Assembly (NCBI RefSeq): GCF_019127135.1
Contig: NZ_JAHOEA010000019.1
Coordinates: forward strand, 1 to 61,604
Length of the DNA: 61,604 bases
Reading direction: 5' to 3'
Source of the DNA: Segatella copri
GTDB lineage: Bacteria > Bacteroidota > Bacteroidia > Bacteroidales > Bacteroidaceae
This document shows, one piece after another, positions 53,140-61,604 of the stretch (position 1 is its first letter; each line of letters opens with the position of its first letter). A program made the translations under genes and the position numbers. The notes beneath the pieces are model-generated. The model ran no database searches and was not told where the DNA came from. It worked only from the letters and a program-made list of their open reading frames with translations.

Positions 53140-53742
53140 TTATTTAATGAATTTAGCAAGACCTTCCTTGAGCATTGCATCCACACCGTTGGATGTCAAT
53201 GTAGCACCGGTAACGGCATCCACATTGTTAGGGTCGCTGGCAGGAGCGTCTTTCTCAACGCCCAGAGCGATGCCCTCTACTCCATCCTTGTGAATCTTCT
53301 TGCCCTGGAACTTCTGCTGCCACTTCAAGTTGTCCTTGATTTCAGCACCGAGTCCGGCTGTCTCGCCTTCGTGGTTGAAATATACGCCATAGATGGTGTT
53401 GTTGTCAGCATCCACGGCGATGAAGCCTGAAATGCCGCCCCAAAGACCCATACCCTTTACAGAGAAAACAGTCTTCTTCTGACCATCAATCTCGCACTCG
53501 TAATACTTCATGCCGTCTTTCTCCTTCTCATCCTTCACCACCTCTTTATATTTGGCAGCCGCAGTTGCGTTGTCAAGGTCGCGCAGGTTCAGGGAGTTCA
53601 GAATCTGCTTCTGAGTATCAAGAGCCACGTTGGCATCCTGTGTTGCCTTCAGTGAAGAAGACACAAACGCGAGCAGGAATGCCACGATTACCACGATGAT
53701 AACCGAATAGATAATAGTATAGCTATTTGAATTTGTCTTCAT
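53140..53742 (-). CDS. nqrC: Na+-translocating NADH:quinone reductase subunit C
   Basis: A 200-aa periplasmic subunit with one N-terminal helix (residues 9-30). The FMN-attachment motif is TGAT with Thr181 as the covalent site (VDAVTGATLTSNGVDAM). Shorter than Vibrio NqrC (257 aa). A good Shine-Dalgarno (AGGAGG) precedes the ATG. Confidence 0.95.
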   Translation of the reverse strand: MKTNSNSYTIIYSVIIVVIVAFLLAFVSSSLKATQDANVALDTQKQILNSLNLRDLDNATAAAKYKEVVKDEKEKDGMKYYECEIDGQKKTVFSVKGMGLWGGISGFIAVDADNNTIYGVYFNHEGETAGLGAEIKDNLKWQQKFQGKKIHKDGVEGIALGVEKDAPASDPNNVDAVTGATLTSNGVDAMLKEGLAKFIK

Positions 53743-53760
53743 ATCTACATTCCTCCTACA

Positions 53761-54918
53761 TTATTTAATAGCACGTTTAGCACGGCGTGAGATGTTGCCC
53801 TGAACTACACAGTAGTCGATGAGTGGAGCAAACATGTTGCCGAAGAAGATAGCGAGCATCATACCCTCTGGATAACCCGGGTTCATCACACGTACGATAA
53901 CGGCGATGGCACCGATGAAGAATCCGTAGAAGTACTTACCCTTCTCGGTACGGGCAGAGGTTACAGGGTCGGTGGCCATGAACACGGCACCGAAGCAGAA
54001 ACCACCCAGCACGATGTGCTCATACCAGGCGATAGGAGTCATACCGAGAGCCTGGAAGATAAGCGCCATCACGATGCCGCCTGCAAATACTGAACCCATG
54101 GTCTTCCAGGATGCGATGCCTGTCCAGAGAAGGATGATGGCACCGATGGCGATGGCGATGACTGAAGTCTCACCGATACAGCCAGGAATGAAACCGAGGA
54201 TAGAATCGCAGAGACTAGCTGAAGGCATGCTGCCCTGAGCCAGCTGACCGAGAGGAGTAGCAGCTGTGAAGCCATCAGGCAGGGTGTTACCCAGACCGAA
54301 GATAGCGTCCTTAGCTACCCAAACCTTATCACCACTCATAGCCAATGGATATGAGAAGAAGAGGAACATACGGGCACCTACAGCCACATTGAAGATGTTC
54401 ATACCGGTGCCACCGAAGATTTCCTTGCAGAAGATAACTGCGAAGGCGCACGCCAGGGCGAGCATCCACAACGGTGTAGAGATAGGAATAATCAATGGGA
54501 TGATGATACCGCTGACGAGGTAACCCTCCTGGATTTCCTCGTGCTTCCACTGAGCCCAGGCAAACTCGATGCCGAGACCCACGATGTAGCTAACCAGCAA
54601 CTTAGGAAGGACAGCCAGGAATCCGAAGCCGAAGACCTCGATGAAGCTGGCAGCATCCAGTGTGCCTGCAGCCTTGAAATTCTGGTATCCCACATTATAC
54701 ATACCGAAGAGCAATGCAGGAATCAGGGCGATTACCACAAAGCTCATGATGCGCTTCGAGTCGATGGAATCGTGGATGCTGGCTCCGCTCTTCGCTGTCG
54801 TATTAGGCACGTACAGGAAGCTCTCAAAACCGTCAAACACGCTCTCGAAGGCATGCAGCTTACCTCCCTTCTGGAAGTTAGGCTTTATCTTATTGAGATA
54901 ATTTCTTAATGCACTCAT
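53761..54918 (-). CDS. nqrB: Na+-translocating NADH:quinone reductase subunit B
   Basis: A 385-aa integral membrane subunit with about ten helices, containing the Na+ channel, riboflavin and a covalent FMN. The FMN Thr sits in DGFTAATPLG near residue 222. Typical family text: GGTGMNIFNVAVGARMFLFFSYP and FMATDPVTSARTEKGK. Starts 82 nt after nqrA. Confidence 0.95.
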   Translation of the reverse strand: MSALRNYLNKIKPNFQKGGKLHAFESVFDGFESFLYVPNTTAKSGASIHDSIDSKRIMSFVVIALIPALLFGMYNVGYQNFKAAGTLDAASFIEVFGFGFLAVLPKLLVSYIVGLGIEFAWAQWKHEEIQEGYLVSGIIIPLIIPISTPLWMLALACAFAVIFCKEIFGGTGMNIFNVAVGARMFLFFSYPLAMSGDKVWVAKDAIFGLGNTLPDGFTAATPLGQLAQGSMPSASLCDSILGFIPGCIGETSVIAIAIGAIILLWTGIASWKTMGSVFAGGIVMALIFQALGMTPIAWYEHIVLGGFCFGAVFMATDPVTSARTEKGKYFYGFFIGAIAVIVRVMNPGYPEGMMLAIFFGNMFAPLIDYCVVQGNISRRAKRAIK

Positions 54919-54941
54919 TATTATAATAATTAATAGTTAAA

Positions 54942-54997
54942 AGTTTATAGGGGTTTAGCAGCATTGCTATCAACTATAAACTGTCAACTGTAAACTA
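54942..54997. repeat. Hairpin and tandem repeat in the nqrA-nqrB gap
   Basis: AGTTTATAG (54942-54950) pairs with CTATAAACT (54974-54982), and a 14-nt direct repeat TCAACTATAAACTG / TCAACTGTAAACTA runs 54970-54997. It sits between nqrA and nqrB, where the operon would otherwise have a short spacer; it may be an mRNA stability or processing element. Confidence 0.6.
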
Positions 54998-55000
54998 AAA

Positions 55001-56356
55001 CTAAGCGTTCTCCTTGCGCAGGGTGTTCAGACCCTCGCGTACAATCTTCTGCAATTCGAGTTTGGATGAATCCACGAACTCAGCCACAGCAAAATCTTCA
55101 GGGCTTACCTCGTAAATACCGAGCTGCTCCTGCTTGTCGATATCGCCGGTGATGATTGCCTTGATGAGATACTCACCATAGATGTCCATCGGGAGCACCT
55201 TGTCATACTCGCCGCTCATGATCATGTGGCGCTCGCCACCCTTCACGCGGGCATCGAGATTATACTCCTTCTTCTTGCCGAAGAGCCAGGAGAGATATGA
55301 ACGCGATGTAGAGAACTGATCGGTACGTGGAAGAATCCAACCCAGCATCTCGTCGTTGTCATCACCCTCTGGGATAGCTGTAATCTCTGACGTATGACCA
55401 CCTACGAAATCGGCTACAGTTGTCTTTACACCTGTAAGAGGATTACCATTGATAAGTCGCACATGGTCAGTAGTTTTCAGCTGATTGGCTACAAAACTGC
55501 TTAAAGGTGCACCCACCAGTACTTCTGCATAGCCAGGAGTCTTGATTTCACTACCAGCCACAGCCACAGTCTTGTGCAGGTCAACCTTACCTGTAAGGAA
55601 GAGTCTTCCGAAGAAGATAACCGATGCAGGATCAACTGTCCAAACCACCTCGCCCTTGTTTACAGGGTCGATGTTGTTCACCTGTACGCCTACATTACCG
55701 GCTGGGCAAGGACCGTCAAAGACATTGAGTTCTACGTTCTTAGCCTCGCCGAGCGCATTGCTGTGCTGGTCAACGCCAACGCCAAGATAAGTTTTCGCAA
55801 TCTTGCTCAAGGCTGTCAAACCCGTCTGGAAGGCCTCTTCGTTGCCTTCGAGTTCAACCTCAAAGTCAGCAGCGAGCGGCATGTCGCGGAGAGCGGAAAC
55901 GAAAATTGCCTTAGGCTTGGTGTCAGGAGTTGTGGACACGGCATAAGGCAACTGGTTGATGTATCCGAAGAGACCAGCCTCAAGCAGCGCCTGCTTGACA
56001 GCCTCACCGTCTAATGCATCAACGTTTTTCTTACCAAAATCCGTAGAGGTCTGTACTGCGTCGGCTTTCACCTTCACGCAGAGCACCTTTCGGCGCTCCC
56101 CTCTCTCAATGGCGGTTACTTCACCGCTCACTGGCGAGGCAAACTTCACCTCCGGGCAAGCCTTGTTCACAAACAAGGCATCTCCGGCATTGACATGATC
56201 GCCCTCGCGTACCACTACCTTAGGAGTCACACCCACGAAAGCCGCAGGAACCAGCGCATACTCGCCAGCCTGAGCCACCTGGAGCGTTACATCCTTGGAA
56301 GCCTTACCCGTAAGGTTAATGTCCAAGCCTTTACGTAACTTAATTACATTTGCCAT
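55001..56356 (-). CDS. nqrA: Na+-translocating NADH:quinone reductase subunit A
   Basis: A 451-aa peripheral subunit, first gene of the operon, with the family opening IKLRKGLDINLTGKA. It has a quinone-binding role and lies on the cytoplasmic side, not membrane-spanning. The six genes A to F lie in order on the minus strand and form a complete Na+-pumping NADH dehydrogenase, main energy coupling of many Bacteroidota. Confidence 0.96.
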   Translation of the reverse strand: MANVIKLRKGLDINLTGKASKDVTLQVAQAGEYALVPAAFVGVTPKVVVREGDHVNAGDALFVNKACPEVKFASPVSGEVTAIERGERRKVLCVKVKADAVQTSTDFGKKNVDALDGEAVKQALLEAGLFGYINQLPYAVSTTPDTKPKAIFVSALRDMPLAADFEVELEGNEEAFQTGLTALSKIAKTYLGVGVDQHSNALGEAKNVELNVFDGPCPAGNVGVQVNNIDPVNKGEVVWTVDPASVIFFGRLFLTGKVDLHKTVAVAGSEIKTPGYAEVLVGAPLSSFVANQLKTTDHVRLINGNPLTGVKTTVADFVGGHTSEITAIPEGDDNDEMLGWILPRTDQFSTSRSYLSWLFGKKKEYNLDARVKGGERHMIMSGEYDKVLPMDIYGEYLIKAIITGDIDKQEQLGIYEVSPEDFAVAEFVDSSKLELQKIVREGLNTLRKENA

Positions 56357-56498
56357 AACTACATTAAAAAATATTAAATATAAACTTACTAATCACTTCA
56401 AGATATATGCGTCAGCGCCCTCATCAAGACGCTATACTGGCCATCTGCCATAAAACATATATTTTATCTACTTCTATGCTGAAACTTCTAACGTGCTG

Positions 56499-56506
56499 CA
56501 AAAATA
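56499..56506 (-). promoter_or_regulatory. -7 box of the nqr operon
   Basis: Minus strand reads TATTTTTG followed by CAGCACG. The leader would be about 135 nt, long for this window, with a hairpin of GCGTC/GACGC near 56410-56435. No -33 TTG in place. Confidence 0.5.
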
Positions 56507-56571
56507 ATGAAAAAAAGTGATATAAAAAAGAAAAATTGTGTGAATTATTCGATTTTATGCCGAATTTTCCG

Positions 56572-56579
56572 TAATTTTG
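56572..56579 (+). promoter_or_regulatory. -7 box of the TamB-like gene
   Basis: TAATTTTG followed by TCGC. Transcription would begin near 56585, just ahead of the open frame that leads into the protein. No good -33 is seen. Confidence 0.5.
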
Positions 56580-56627
56580 TCGCAAAATTCAAATTAGTAA
56601 CATTTTTGTAAACTAGAGAAAGCAACT

Positions 56628-59600
56628 CTGAAACATTTAAAACATATCATCAATAGCATTATATGGACGCTGGCAGCTGTCTATTTTTTGCTTGTCGTAC
56701 TGTTGCACGTGCCACCAGTACAGGCCTTCATCGGCTCTGAAGTAGCCGGTGCGCTGGCTCAGAAATTCGGCACTCAGGTAAGTATCGGAAAGGTGAACCT
56801 GGGCTTCTTCAACCGCATTATTATAGATGATGTCATGATGCTCGACCAGAAAGGCGATAGCATGATCTGTGCTTCGCGCGTATCTGCCAAGCTCGATTTC
56901 CTGCCGCTCAAGGATGGCAAGATTTCGGTTTCATCAGCCCAGCTCTTCGGTCTCAACGCCAACATCTACAAGCAGGATGCCAAGAGCCCGATGAACATCC
57001 AGTTCGTGCTCGATTCGCTGGCTTCGAAAGATACCACCCGTCACACTCCGCTCGACCTGCACATCGGAAGCCTGATTATCCGTCATGGTGCCGTTGCCTA
57101 CAACCAGCACGATATTGCGCCTAAGCCAGGCGTCTTCTCGCCGCAGCATCTAGGCATCAGAGACCTCTCTGCCCACATCATCCTGAGTCATCTTACCGAT
57201 AAAGATATCCATCTGATAGTCAAGAAGATAGCGCTGAAGGATAAATCAGGACTTCAACTCAAGAATCTGAGATTTAAACTCGATGCTGACCAGCAGCAAG
57301 CCTTGCTCAGAGACTTCAGCATCGAACTTCCCCACTCCCAGCTGCAGCTCAACGACCTGCGCGCAACCTACCGCATCGAGAACAAGCATATCGTGAAGCC
57401 TACACTCCAGTTTCAGGGCGGCATCAAGCCGTCCACCATCACGCTTGCAGATATTGCCTGCTTCGTTCCTGAGTTCAGCAAGTTCAAGGACGCCCTGCAA
57501 CTTCATCTCCAGTTCTCGGGCACCAGCACCTCAGCCCGCATCCATGACCTCGAGTTCAAGACTCAGAGCGGCAGTCTGCTGCTCCGGGCAAACGGCCGTG
57601 TGAGCGATTGGGACCGTATGCTGCGCTGGAAGGCCAACATTTCAGCCCTCAAGATATCCGGTGATGGCATCGGAGAGGTTTCCAGGAATCTGGGCAAACG
57701 CATCAGCATTCCGAAAGAAGTGTTACGCTTAGGCGACATATATTATATAGGTGAAGTCTATGGTGCAGGCAAGAAAGCAGGCACCCGCGGCCAGCTGAAG
57801 ACCGGTGTGGGCGAAGTAGCCATCAAGGCCGAAAAAGCTGGCGATGAGCTCAAGGCAAGCATCAATACCCAGGGCATCAACCTGGGCCGCATCCTCGACA
57901 ACAGGCAGTTTGGCATCCTGGCAGCCTCGCTTTCGGCTCACGGCAACAAGCAGCATTTCTACGCCAAGGGCAGCATTCCGCGCTTCGATTTCAACAAGTA
58001 CAGCTACCGCAACATTCAGATAGACGGAAGCTATAAGCAGGGACTGGTAGAGGGACTCGCATCCATCGCCGACCCTAACGCCAACATCCAGGTAGAAGGC
58101 TCCTACTCCATTCCACGCAAGCAGTATGCCGCAACAGCCCATGTACAGCATCTGCTGCCAACCATCCTGGGACTGAAGGTTTCTGACAAGACCTACAGTC
58201 TCGATGACATCACCGTAAGTGCCAAGAACCAGGGCAGGGACAGCTATTTCGACCTCGAAGCCCCGTTCGCCAGCATACATGTTGACGGAGAGTACGATTA
58301 CGCTACCCTCGCCAAGAGTTTCACCAACCTGGTAGCCAGCAAGCTGCCAACCCTTCCGGGCATTGGCAAGGTAGACAGGAGTGCGAAGAACCATTTCACC
58401 TTCCAGGCAGAAATCACCTCTACCGAGATTCTGCAGCGCATGCTGGGCATTCCGCTGCAGATAGAGCAGCCTGTCTTTGCAGACGGATTCATGAACGATG
58501 CAGAGAAAACCGTCAACATCTACGCCAACGTACCTGGCTTCAACTATGGCGGCAAAGACTATCATGGAGCCAAAGTGCGCCTGCACACCATCAACGATTC
58601 GCTCAAGGTAGATGCGCAGATCAGACAGGGCAAATGGGGCGATAACGGTCCGGCTATCCACGTAAAAGCAGCCGCTGCCGACAATCATCTCTTCGCCAAG
58701 CTCTTCTACAACAACCATTCGGCAAAACTCCCTATCCAGGGAAACATCGATGCGAGGGCGCAGTTCTTCAAGAACGAGGACAATGTTTCTACCGCCCACG
58801 TCAGCATACATCCGTCTGAAATCAGAATCGACGGCACACCTTGGGAGGTTCATCCTTCCGACATCATCTACAGTAAGAACCGTCTGCTGGTAGACCATTT
58901 TGCCGTGAGCCACGATCAGCAGCACGTCATCGTTTCGGGTCTCGCTACACCCGAGAAGACCGATTCTATCGTAGCTGATCTGAAGGATGTAGATGTAGCA
59001 TACGTGCTGAACCTCATCAATTTCCATTCGGTAGATTTCACCGGCAAAGTTTCGGGCAAGGCGGTAGTAAAGAGTCTGTTCAACGACCCGGATGCCTACG
59101 CCCAGCTGGATGTAAAGGAGTTTACCTTCGAAAACGGTCCGCTCGGTGTGCTCCATGCTGGAGTCAACTTCAACAAAGAGCTCGAACAGATTGACATTCA
59201 TGCAGTTGCCGATGATGGTCCTGAGCATCAGACACTCATCAACGGATATGTCTCGCCTAAGCGCAACTATATCGACCTGGGTATTGATGCTCAGGGCACC
59301 AGCATGAAATTCCTTGAGAATTTCTGCGGCAGTTTCATGAATCAGGTAGAAGCCTGGAGCGATGGCCATCTCAACGTGGTGGGCGATTTGAAAAACATCA
59401 ATCTCGTGGGCGACCTTACCGCTCACGGCAAGGTACACCTCAAGCAGCTCAACACCGATTACACCTTCGATGCGCTCCATGCCCACGCTATCCCAGATGA
59501 TATCCTCATAGAGAATGATACCATCTTCGACCGCAACCGCAACATAGCCATCCTGAGCGGAGGCATCCACCACAAGCACCTCACCAGGCTGAGCTATGAC

Positions 59601-60905
59601 CTCGATATCAAGGCACACAACTTCCTGGGCTTCGACACCCGCGAGTTTGGTGACAACACCTTCTATGGCACTATCTATGCCACGGGCGATGTGGGCATTC
59701 ACGGCAAGAGCAGCGAAACCGTCATCGACATCAAGGCAGAGCCGGAACCGGGCAGCATCTTTGTATATAATGTGGCAAGTCCGGACGCCATCAGCGACAA
59801 GAGTTTTATCCACTGGCATGAGATTGTGCCGGATATCATGGACAGTCTGCAGAACCCTTCAACCACCAAGCAGGTGGACGATGACATCGATTTCGAATCA
59901 GATATGCGCATCAATTTCCTAGTTAATACCAACCAGAACCTAACGCTCAAGCTGATGATGGATGAGCAGTCGGGCGATTACATCACCCTCAACGGCGATG
60001 GCGTGATTCGCGCCAACTACTTCAACAAGGGCTCGTTCGATATGTTTGGCAACTATGTGGTTGATCATGGCACCTACAAGCTCACCATTCAGAATCTCAT
60101 CAAGAAGGAGTTCGAGTTCATGCCTGGCGGAACCATTGCCTTCGGTGGCAACCCATACAATGCCCCACTCAACCTGCGAGCAAAATATACCGTCAACGGA
60201 GTGCCGCTGAGCGACCTTCGCATCGGCCGTTCGTTCTCGGGCAACAACATCCGCGTAGACTGTCTGATGGACATCACCGGCACGCCTCAATCGCCAAAGG
60301 TAGATTTCTCCATGGACCTGCCTACGGTTAACAGCGATGCGAAGCAGATGATATATTCGATCATCAATTCTCAGGAAGAAATGAACCAGCAGGTGCTCTA
60401 TCTTCTGGGCATCGGCCGATTCTACGCTCAGACCAACAACAACCAGGTGAACGAGGATGGCGAACAGCAGAGTCAGACATCGCTTGCGATGCAGAGTCTG
60501 TTGAGCGGCACCATCTCGCAGCAGCTCAACACCGTACTTTCCAACGTGGTGAAGAGCAACAACTGGAATTTCGGAGCCAACATATCCACGGGCGATGAAG
60601 GTTTCAACAATGCCGAGTATGAGGGCATTCTGAGCGGCAAGCTGCTCAACAACCGTTTGCTCTTCAATGGTCAGTTCGGTTATCGTGACAATCCGAATGC
60701 CACGCAGAGTTTCATCGGCGATTTTGACCTCCGCTACCTCATCTTCCCTAACGGCAACCTCGCCATACGCATGTACAATCAGACCAACGACCGCTATTTT
60801 ACGCGCAACAGTCTGAACACGCAAGGTTTAGGTTTGATCATGAAGAAGGACTTTAACGGCTGGCGCGATTTCTTCGGCATCAAAAAGAAGAAGAAAAAGA
60901 AATAA
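56628..60905 (+). CDS. tamB: TamB-like translocation and assembly module protein (DUF490)
   Basis: A very large periplasm-spanning protein (1405 aa from the TTG at 56688, 1425 from CTG at 56628). It has an N-terminal hydrophobic anchor, a long beta-rich repeat body of the AsmA/TamB bridge type, and a C-terminal DUF490 domain (GGNPYNAPLNLRAKYTVN, DCLMDITGTPQSPKVDFSMDLP, QQVLYLLGIGRF). TamB bridges carry phospholipids or help assemble outer-membrane proteins. The start is unsettled: the frame is open from 56601, and upstream codons encode HIINSIIWTLAAVYF, the first half of the expected anchor, but no ATG, GTG or TTG exists there. CTG at 56628 is given here as the likely start. Own promoter; terminator at 60913. 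Confidence 0.85.
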   Translation: MKHLKHIINSIIWTLAAVYFLLVVLLHVPPVQAFIGSEVAGALAQKFGTQVSIGKVNLGFFNRIIIDDVMMLDQKGDSMICASRVSAKLDFLPLKDGKISVSSAQLFGLNANIYKQDAKSPMNIQFVLDSLASKDTTRHTPLDLHIGSLIIRHGAVAYNQHDIAPKPGVFSPQHLGIRDLSAHIILSHLTDKDIHLIVKKIALKDKSGLQLKNLRFKLDADQQQALLRDFSIELPHSQLQLNDLRATYRIENKHIVKPTLQFQGGIKPSTITLADIACFVPEFSKFKDALQLHLQFSGTSTSARIHDLEFKTQSGSLLLRANGRVSDWDRMLRWKANISALKISGDGIGEVSRNLGKRISIPKEVLRLGDIYYIGEVYGAGKKAGTRGQLKTGVGEVAIKAEKAGDELKASINTQGINLGRILDNRQFGILAASLSAHGNKQHFYAKGSIPRFDFNKYSYRNIQIDGSYKQGLVEGLASIADPNANIQVEGSYSIPRKQYAATAHVQHLLPTILGLKVSDKTYSLDDITVSAKNQGRDSYFDLEAPFASIHVDGEYDYATLAKSFTNLVASKLPTLPGIGKVDRSAKNHFTFQAEITSTEILQRMLGIPLQIEQPVFADGFMNDAEKTVNIYANVPGFNYGGKDYHGAKVRLHTINDSLKVDAQIRQGKWGDNGPAIHVKAAAADNHLFAKLFYNNHSAKLPIQGNIDARAQFFKNEDNVSTAHVSIHPSEIRIDGTPWEVHPSDIIYSKNRLLVDHFAVSHDQQHVIVSGLATPEKTDSIVADLKDVDVAYVLNLINFHSVDFTGKVSGKAVVKSLFNDPDAYAQLDVKEFTFENGPLGVLHAGVNFNKELEQIDIHAVADDGPEHQTLINGYVSPKRNYIDLGIDAQGTSMKFLENFCGSFMNQVEAWSDGHLNVVGDLKNINLVGDLTAHGKVHLKQLNTDYTFDALHAHAIPDDILIENDTIFDRNRNIAILSGGIHHKHLTRLSYDLDIKAHNFLGFDTREFGDNTFYGTIYATGDVGIHGKSSETVIDIKAEPEPGSIFVYNVASPDAISDKSFIHWHEIVPDIMDSLQNPSTTKQVDDDIDFESDMRINFLVNTNQNLTLKLMMDEQSGDYITLNGDGVIRANYFNKGSFDMFGNYVVDHGTYKLTIQNLIKKEFEFMPGGTIAFGGNPYNAPLNLRAKYTVNGVPLSDLRIGRSFSGNNIRVDCLMDITGTPQSPKVDFSMDLPTVNSDAKQMIYSIINSQEEMNQQVLYLLGIGRFYAQTNNNQVNEDGEQQSQTSLAMQSLLSGTISQQLNTVLSNVVKSNNWNFGANISTGDEGFNNAEYEGILSGKLLNNRLLFNGQFGYRDNPNATQSFIGDFDLRYLIFPNGNLAIRMYNQTNDRYFTRNSLNTQGLGLIMKKDFNGWRDFFGIKKKKKKK

Positions 60906-60912
60906 AAGACAA

Positions 60913-60954
60913 AAAAAGAGGGTGTGTCATAACCAGATGACTCACCCTCTTTTT
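60913..60954 (+). terminator. Terminator of the GAGGGTG...CACCCTC family
   Basis: AAAAAGAGGGTG (60913-60924) pairs with CACCCTCTTTTT (60943-60954), inner GTCAT/ATGAC. It ends the tamB transcript and shares its spelling with the terminators at 29.7 and 48.1 kb. Confidence 0.87.
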
Positions 60955-60996
60955 ATTTTCAGATAGCAGTCGCCTAATATGAGTCCAGTTAAGATT

Positions 60997-61019
60997 GTGT
61001 ACGAACTCGTACACTTTTT
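60997..61019 (+). terminator. Palindrome with T-run
   Basis: GTGTACGA pairs with TCGTACAC (60997-61014), followed by TTTTT (61015-61019). The stem is perfect with a very short loop. May be a second terminator or a DNA site. Confidence 0.5.
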
Positions 61020-61079
61020 CAAAATCAGGAAACAGAATATAGAAATTCCGATAATGTTAGAGATTGTTGAATGTTGAGT

Positions 61080-61116
61080 GGTCTATATGCCACGATGAAA
61101 AGGTGGCGTATAGACC
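61080..61116. repeat. 14-bp hairpin near the Rpn-type gene
   Basis: GGTCTATATGCCAC (61080-61093) and GTGGCGTATAGACC (61103-61116) pair with one G-U, loop 9 nt. There is no T-run after it on either strand. It sits 50 nt downstream of the stop of the transposase-like gene and may be a 3' RNA structure or an end-related site of the element. Confidence 0.6.
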
Positions 61117-61164
61117 CTTGATTATATGGTGATATTCGTAATCTACATCTCCGCTTTCTGTTTT

Positions 61165-61604
61165 TTATGAATTGCTCAGATTCTTAATGATTTCTAAAGG
61201 CAGCTGGGTAGCCTTGGCAACCTGTTCGGCTGAAAGTCCCATTGCCAGCATATTCTCAGCTATTTCCAGGGCTTTCTGGTTCATACCTTTTTCCATACCT
61301 TCCGCAAGACCTTCTTGCTTACCTTTCGCCATACCTTCCTTCATACCAATTTCCTTACCCTCAGCTATGCCTTCACGCTTAGCGGTGTCTACGGAATTCT
61401 TGATGTCGCGATATGCCATCTTGCTGGTCTCGTACTCCCTCATTTCCTGCGGAGTAAACTTGGCTATCTCAGCTTCCTCGAAGAGGCGGTCGAAAACCTT
61501 GTCGCACAGCTCCTTCGGACGCTGGGTAAGCTTATAGAGGTTCTTCAGTGCATAGAGCCACTTCTCGTAGAGCGTATCCAGTTCTTCCAGGGGTTTGTTG
61601 AACT
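61165..61604 (-). CDS. Rpn/PD-(D/E)XK nuclease family transposase-like protein, 3' part only
   Basis: The frame runs open to the right window edge, so only the last 146 codons of a longer gene are present. Visible text (KPLEELDTLYEKWLYALKNL, then the Lys/Glu/Gly-rich GIAEGKEIGMKEGMAKGKQEG and ALEIAENMLAMGLSAEQVAKATQLPLEII) is typical of the C-terminus of Rpn-type recombination-promoting nucleases (PDDEXK_2, YhgA-like). The helical Glu-Gly repeats vary in number between family members. The nuclease motif itself lies beyond the window. Such genes are common, in many copies, in Bacteroidales genomes; a link to this locus is not implied. Confidence 0.85.
   Translation of the reverse strand, partial: FNKPLEELDTLYEKWLYALKNLYKLTQRPKELCDKVFDRLFEEAEIAKFTPQEMREYETSKMAYRDIKNSVDTAKREGIAEGKEIGMKEGMAKGKQEGLAEGMEKGMNQKALEIAENMLAMGLSAEQVAKATQLPLEIIKNLSNS

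Noticed and set aside
57729..59819. A 696-codon open frame on the minus strand
   Set aside because: Lies wholly antisense to the TamB-like gene, has low-complexity hydrophobic text with no domain, and no promoter. A shadow of the sense codon bias.
61165..61604. Complete small 92-aa protein
   Set aside because: The frame continues open to the window edge and the added residues fit the Rpn-type family, so the 92-aa version is an internal start.

Overview
The window looks like a chromosomal segment of a Bacteroidota bacterium, most likely a Prevotella/Segatella-type Bacteroidales species. Evidence in the sequence: repeated promoters of the Bacteroidota type (-33 TTG, 19-20 nt spacer, -7 TAnnTTTG), a short primary sigma factor (290 aa), a type IX secretion (T9SS) plug protein, an isolated T9SS C-terminal sorting domain, class III fructose-bisphosphatase, Na+-NQR, menaquinone synthesis and many outer-membrane barrels and lipoproteins. 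No phage, complete insertion sequence, CRISPR array or resistance island is seen; most of it is core genome.

Layout. 0-7 kb: trxB, a tRNA-Ser, an envelope cluster (coiled-coil protein, small membrane protein, putative porin), menA and an HD hydrolase. 6.7-7.5 kb: an orphan structured RNA and three tRNA genes. 7.6-15.3 kb: T9SS plug protein, TonB-dependent receptor, and a leftward metA / U32 hydroxylase-like / lipoprotein operon. 15.6-29.7 kb: kdsB-tilS-GH25 operon, primary sigma gene, outer-membrane protein, AddA/AddB-like helicase-nuclease pair, and a second sigma factor. 29.8-36.2 kb: AraC-type regulator, LTA-synthase-like enzyme, PAP2 phosphatase, lipoprotein, glnS, dedA. 36.2-48 kb: an array of 22-nt palindromic repeats, xylB, two small winged-helix-like proteins, aspS, a likely five-gene envelope cassette (T9SS-CTD miniprotein, L,D-transpeptidase, ECF sigma, anti-sigma, Spy-like protein), galE and fbp. 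48.1-48.4 kb: a nested palindromic element. 48.4-61.6 kb: lipocalin-like lipoprotein, Wzi-like protein, nqrABCDEF, a TamB-like gene, and the 3' part of a Rpn/PD-(D/E)XK transposase-like gene cut by the window edge.

How the genes fit together. The theme is envelope building and anaerobic energy metabolism: MenA makes menaquinone, the usual quinone of this phylum and the likely acceptor for NQR; KdsB, GalE, LTA-synthase-like, PAP2, Wzi and TamB act on surface polymers, lipids or outer-membrane assembly; GH25 and the L,D-transpeptidase act on peptidoglycan. Three sigma factors (primary, a second sigma-70 and an ECF) lie within 25 kb.

Least explained features: the ~300-nt RNA at 6.73-7.03 kb, the REP-like palindromes nested inside a terminator stem at 48.1-48.4 kb, the 22-nt palindromic array at 36.45 kb, the T9SS-CTD / transpeptidase / ECF cassette, and a tamB frame that continues upstream of any ordinary start codon.
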